Shown: one piece after another, positions 62,681 to 64,000 of the stretch
How positions within the stretch are numbered: position 1 is the stretch's first letter
How the letters are laid out: every line of letters begins with the position of its first letter
Source of the DNA: Acetobacterium malicum subsp. dehalogenans DSM 11527
GTDB taxonomy: Bacteria; Bacillota; Clostridia; Eubacteriales; Eubacteriaceae
Direction: 5' to 3'
Assembly: GCF_000472665.1 (NCBI RefSeq)
Contig: NZ_AXAC01000022.1
Span: 20,970-84,969 of the forward strand
DNA: 64,000 nt
Translations under genes and position numbers: made by a program
The notes under the pieces: model-generated
The model's database searches: none
The model's input: only the letters and a program-made list of their open reading frames with translations
What the model was told of the DNA's origin: nothing

Positions 62681-63358
62681 CTATTTGATCAAATAATTAT
62701 GAATATTCAATAAATGGGGATATTGGTGCAGCAACGAGGATACCCGTGATTTTGCGCTTGCAATAATATTTTCAGTTCGCAAAGCGTCCTGGTCATAACC
62801 CAGGCAATAATACATGAGATTTACTGAGTAAGTGATAACCTCATCGTCGGTGAAATCAAATTCGCTATTTCTTTTTTGCAAAATACCCGCATAAACTGAG
62901 TAGATGGTGGTTAGAAACAGACTTAGATTTTTTTCTTGACTGCACCCATTGGGTTTCATATAGGTGATCAGTTTGGCGTAAATCTGTTTTAGACCACCGG
63001 CGTAAATTGCTTTATAGGTGATATCTTCAGTCTGAGTGGCGATAACGAATGCCAGCTTTTCCGGATTGGCATTTAGAATCCGGGAGCAGAGCTCGTAAAG
63101 ACTGACTATGTATAAAAACACGTCTTGATCCGGATCTACGGAATACTTGAGATAAGTGGAGAGGATCTGATAATCTTCCTTATAGATTTCAATTGCGATA
63201 TAATGCTTATTTTTAAAATGATAGGTTATTAGCCCCTGACTGATTCCAATTTCCTGGGCAATCCGGCGAAAACCGACCTGATAGCCTTCGGTAAAAAAAA
63301 GGTTTTTAGCGGTGTCATAGATAAGTTGTTTGTTTGTTTTTTCCAAAATAGCGGTCAT
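62681..63358 (-). CDS. TetR-family transcriptional regulator
   Basis: The 225-residue protein has an N-terminal TetR helix-turn-helix: LIYDTAKNLFFTEGYQVGFRRIAQEIG followed by GISQGLITYHFKNKH. The ligand-binding C-terminal domain is unlike any named subgroup I know. An AAAGGA site precedes the ATG. It is divergent from the second methyltransferase II gene, with a 345-bp spacer carrying a consensus-like promoter. It is the likely regulator of that operon. Confidence 0.9.
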   Translation of the reverse strand: MTAILEKTNKQLIYDTAKNLFFTEGYQVGFRRIAQEIGISQGLITYHFKNKHYIAIEIYKEDYQILSTYLKYSVDPDQDVFLYIVSLYELCSRILNANPEKLAFVIATQTEDITYKAIYAGGLKQIYAKLITYMKPNGCSQEKNLSLFLTTIYSVYAGILQKRNSEFDFTDDEVITYSVNLMYYCLGYDQDALRTENIIASAKSRVSSLLHQYPHLLNIHNYLIK

Positions 63359-63550
63359 AAGGATTCCTTTTCTCTTACATAATTTCCTCTATTTAACCAC
63401 AAAATCGGAAAATGATCAATATAAAGCCAGCGAGTACCACTCTAAAAATATGTTAAACGCAAACAAATATATAATATAAATATAGCGAAAATAGCTTAAA
63501 AAGATGGATTTAGATAAATTAGTAAAATATTAAATACATTTAAAAAAATG

Positions 63551-63579
63551 TTGACGTTCCTTTACAATGATGTTATACT
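63551..63579 (+). promoter_or_regulatory. Sigma-A promoter of the second methyltransferase operon
   Basis: TTGACG (63551-63556), 17 bp, TATACT (63574-63579). The leader to the ATG is about 118 nt and contains a possible GTGGGG / CCCCCA pairing. The rest of the divergent spacer (63359-63550) is AT-rich with no other motif I can support. Confidence 0.78.
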
Positions 63580-63703
63580 ATACACGTACAAACAGTGGGG
63601 ACAGAATAACCTCGTAATTTAGAGAAATACCCCCAAAAATCATATAAAAATTGTATCAAATCAGTTTATCACTGAAAAAATAAAGTTACCTGGAGGTAAA
63701 AAC

Positions 63704-64000
63704 ATGATTATTATTGGAGAAAAAATTAACGGTGCGATTCCTTCCACCGCAAAAGCAATCGCCGCAAAAGATGGTGAATTTATTAAAAATCTCGCTAAAA
63801 TTCAAACCGAAGCCGGCGTGGATTACATTGATGTATGTGCTTCCGTCGATGACGACATTGAACTGGAAACCATGAAATGGTTGATTGATCTGGTTCAGGA
63901 AGTCACCGACACCCCGATTGCGGTGGACAGCCCCAATGTCTATACCTGTATCGAATCGATGAAATACTGTAACAAACCGGGTTTGTTTAACTCCGTATCG
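63704..64000 (+). CDS. Methyl-THF:corrinoid methyltransferase II, N-terminal part (second copy)
   Basis: The gene runs off the right edge; the first 99 residues are visible. It starts IIIGEKINGAIPST, has DVCASVDDDIELETMKW and IAVDSPNVYTC, and matches the complete copy at 9494 in 87 of 99 residues. GGAGG lies before the ATG. It is probably the first gene of a second methyl-transfer operon controlled by the divergent TetR gene, unlike the first copy, which is third in its operon. The downstream partners are outside the window. Confidence 0.88.
   Translation, partial: MIIIGEKINGAIPSTAKAIAAKDGEFIKNLAKIQTEAGVDYIDVCASVDDDIELETMKWLIDLVQEVTDTPIAVDSPNVYTCIESMKYCNKPGLFNSVS

Noticed and set aside
63594..63640. 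Leader riboswitch before the second methyltransferase II gene
   Set aside because: Only a loose GTGGGG/CCCCCA pairing is present; no cobalamin or other known riboswitch core was found.

Overview
The window looks like a piece of chromosome from a strictly anaerobic acetogenic Firmicute, most likely Acetobacterium or a close relative. The genus is inferred from gene content; no 16S rRNA or other phylogenetic marker is present. Supporting signs are a corrinoid/tetrahydrofolate methyltransferase cassette with a second methyltransferase II copy at the right edge, a glmS ribozyme, a CIRCE-controlled small heat-shock gene, clostridial hydrophobic-W (ChW) repeats, an Mrp/Mbh-type antiporter module, and Firmicute-type AGGAGG ribosome binding sites and sigma-A promoters. 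No rRNA, tRNA, insertion sequence, phage or CRISPR array was seen.

Layout. 1-5.5 kb holds the end of a GatD-like amidotransferase, mnmA, glmM, then glmS behind a glmS ribozyme. 5.5-11 kb holds a PucR-type regulator divergent from a four-gene corrinoid methyl-transfer operon: two UroD-fold methyltransferases, methyl-THF methyltransferase II and a corrinoid protein. 11-13.5 kb is a chemoreceptor gene cut by an in-frame stop. 13.7-18.5 kb carries an MFS transporter, hsp20 with CIRCE, a DbpA-like RNA helicase, a Nudix hydrolase and a small ppGpp-hydrolase-like HD protein. 18.5-24.2 kb is a leader region with a strong promoter and two terminators, followed by a five-gene nickel/peptide ABC transporter. 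24.3-29 kb is pstSCAB-phoU behind a Pho box. 29-36.4 kb has two diguanylate cyclases, a GNAT protein, a two-component system and an isoprenylcysteine-methyltransferase-like membrane protein. 36.7-43.2 kb has a chemoreceptor with three long HAMP repeats, two unknown proteins, and a GGDEF / HD-GYP / FeoA operon. 43.2-47.4 kb (minus) is an eight-gene antiporter module in the order of MbhA-H, with no hydrogenase genes. 47.5-53.7 kb (minus) has two related chemoreceptors, the second broken near its start. 54-55.6 kb is pspA with a GIDE-domain membrane protein. 56-64 kb holds a secreted subtilase with ChW repeats, an EAL phosphodiesterase, a DUF4153 membrane protein, a TetR regulator, and the start of the second methyltransferase II gene.

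How it fits together. The methyltransferase genes would pass methyl groups from an unidentified methylated substrate through a corrinoid protein to tetrahydrofolate and so into the Wood-Ljungdahl pathway. The metal/peptide importer could supply nickel for CO dehydrogenase, and the antiporter module links to sodium/proton energetics. The rest is dominated by sensing and signalling: four chemoreceptors, three GGDEF proteins, one EAL protein, one HD-GYP protein, one two-component pair, and stress functions (PspA, Hsp20, RNA helicase, alarmone hydrolase).

The observations most worth following are: the tandem UroD-like pair in which only one member keeps the zinc ligands; the orphan promoter/double-terminator leader at 18.6-19.0 kb; the hydrogenase-less Mbh-like module; the two damaged chemoreceptors; the shared C-terminal tail of two chemoreceptors; the PstA with a PDZ-like insertion; and the GGDEF/HD-GYP/FeoA and PspA/GIDE gene pairings.
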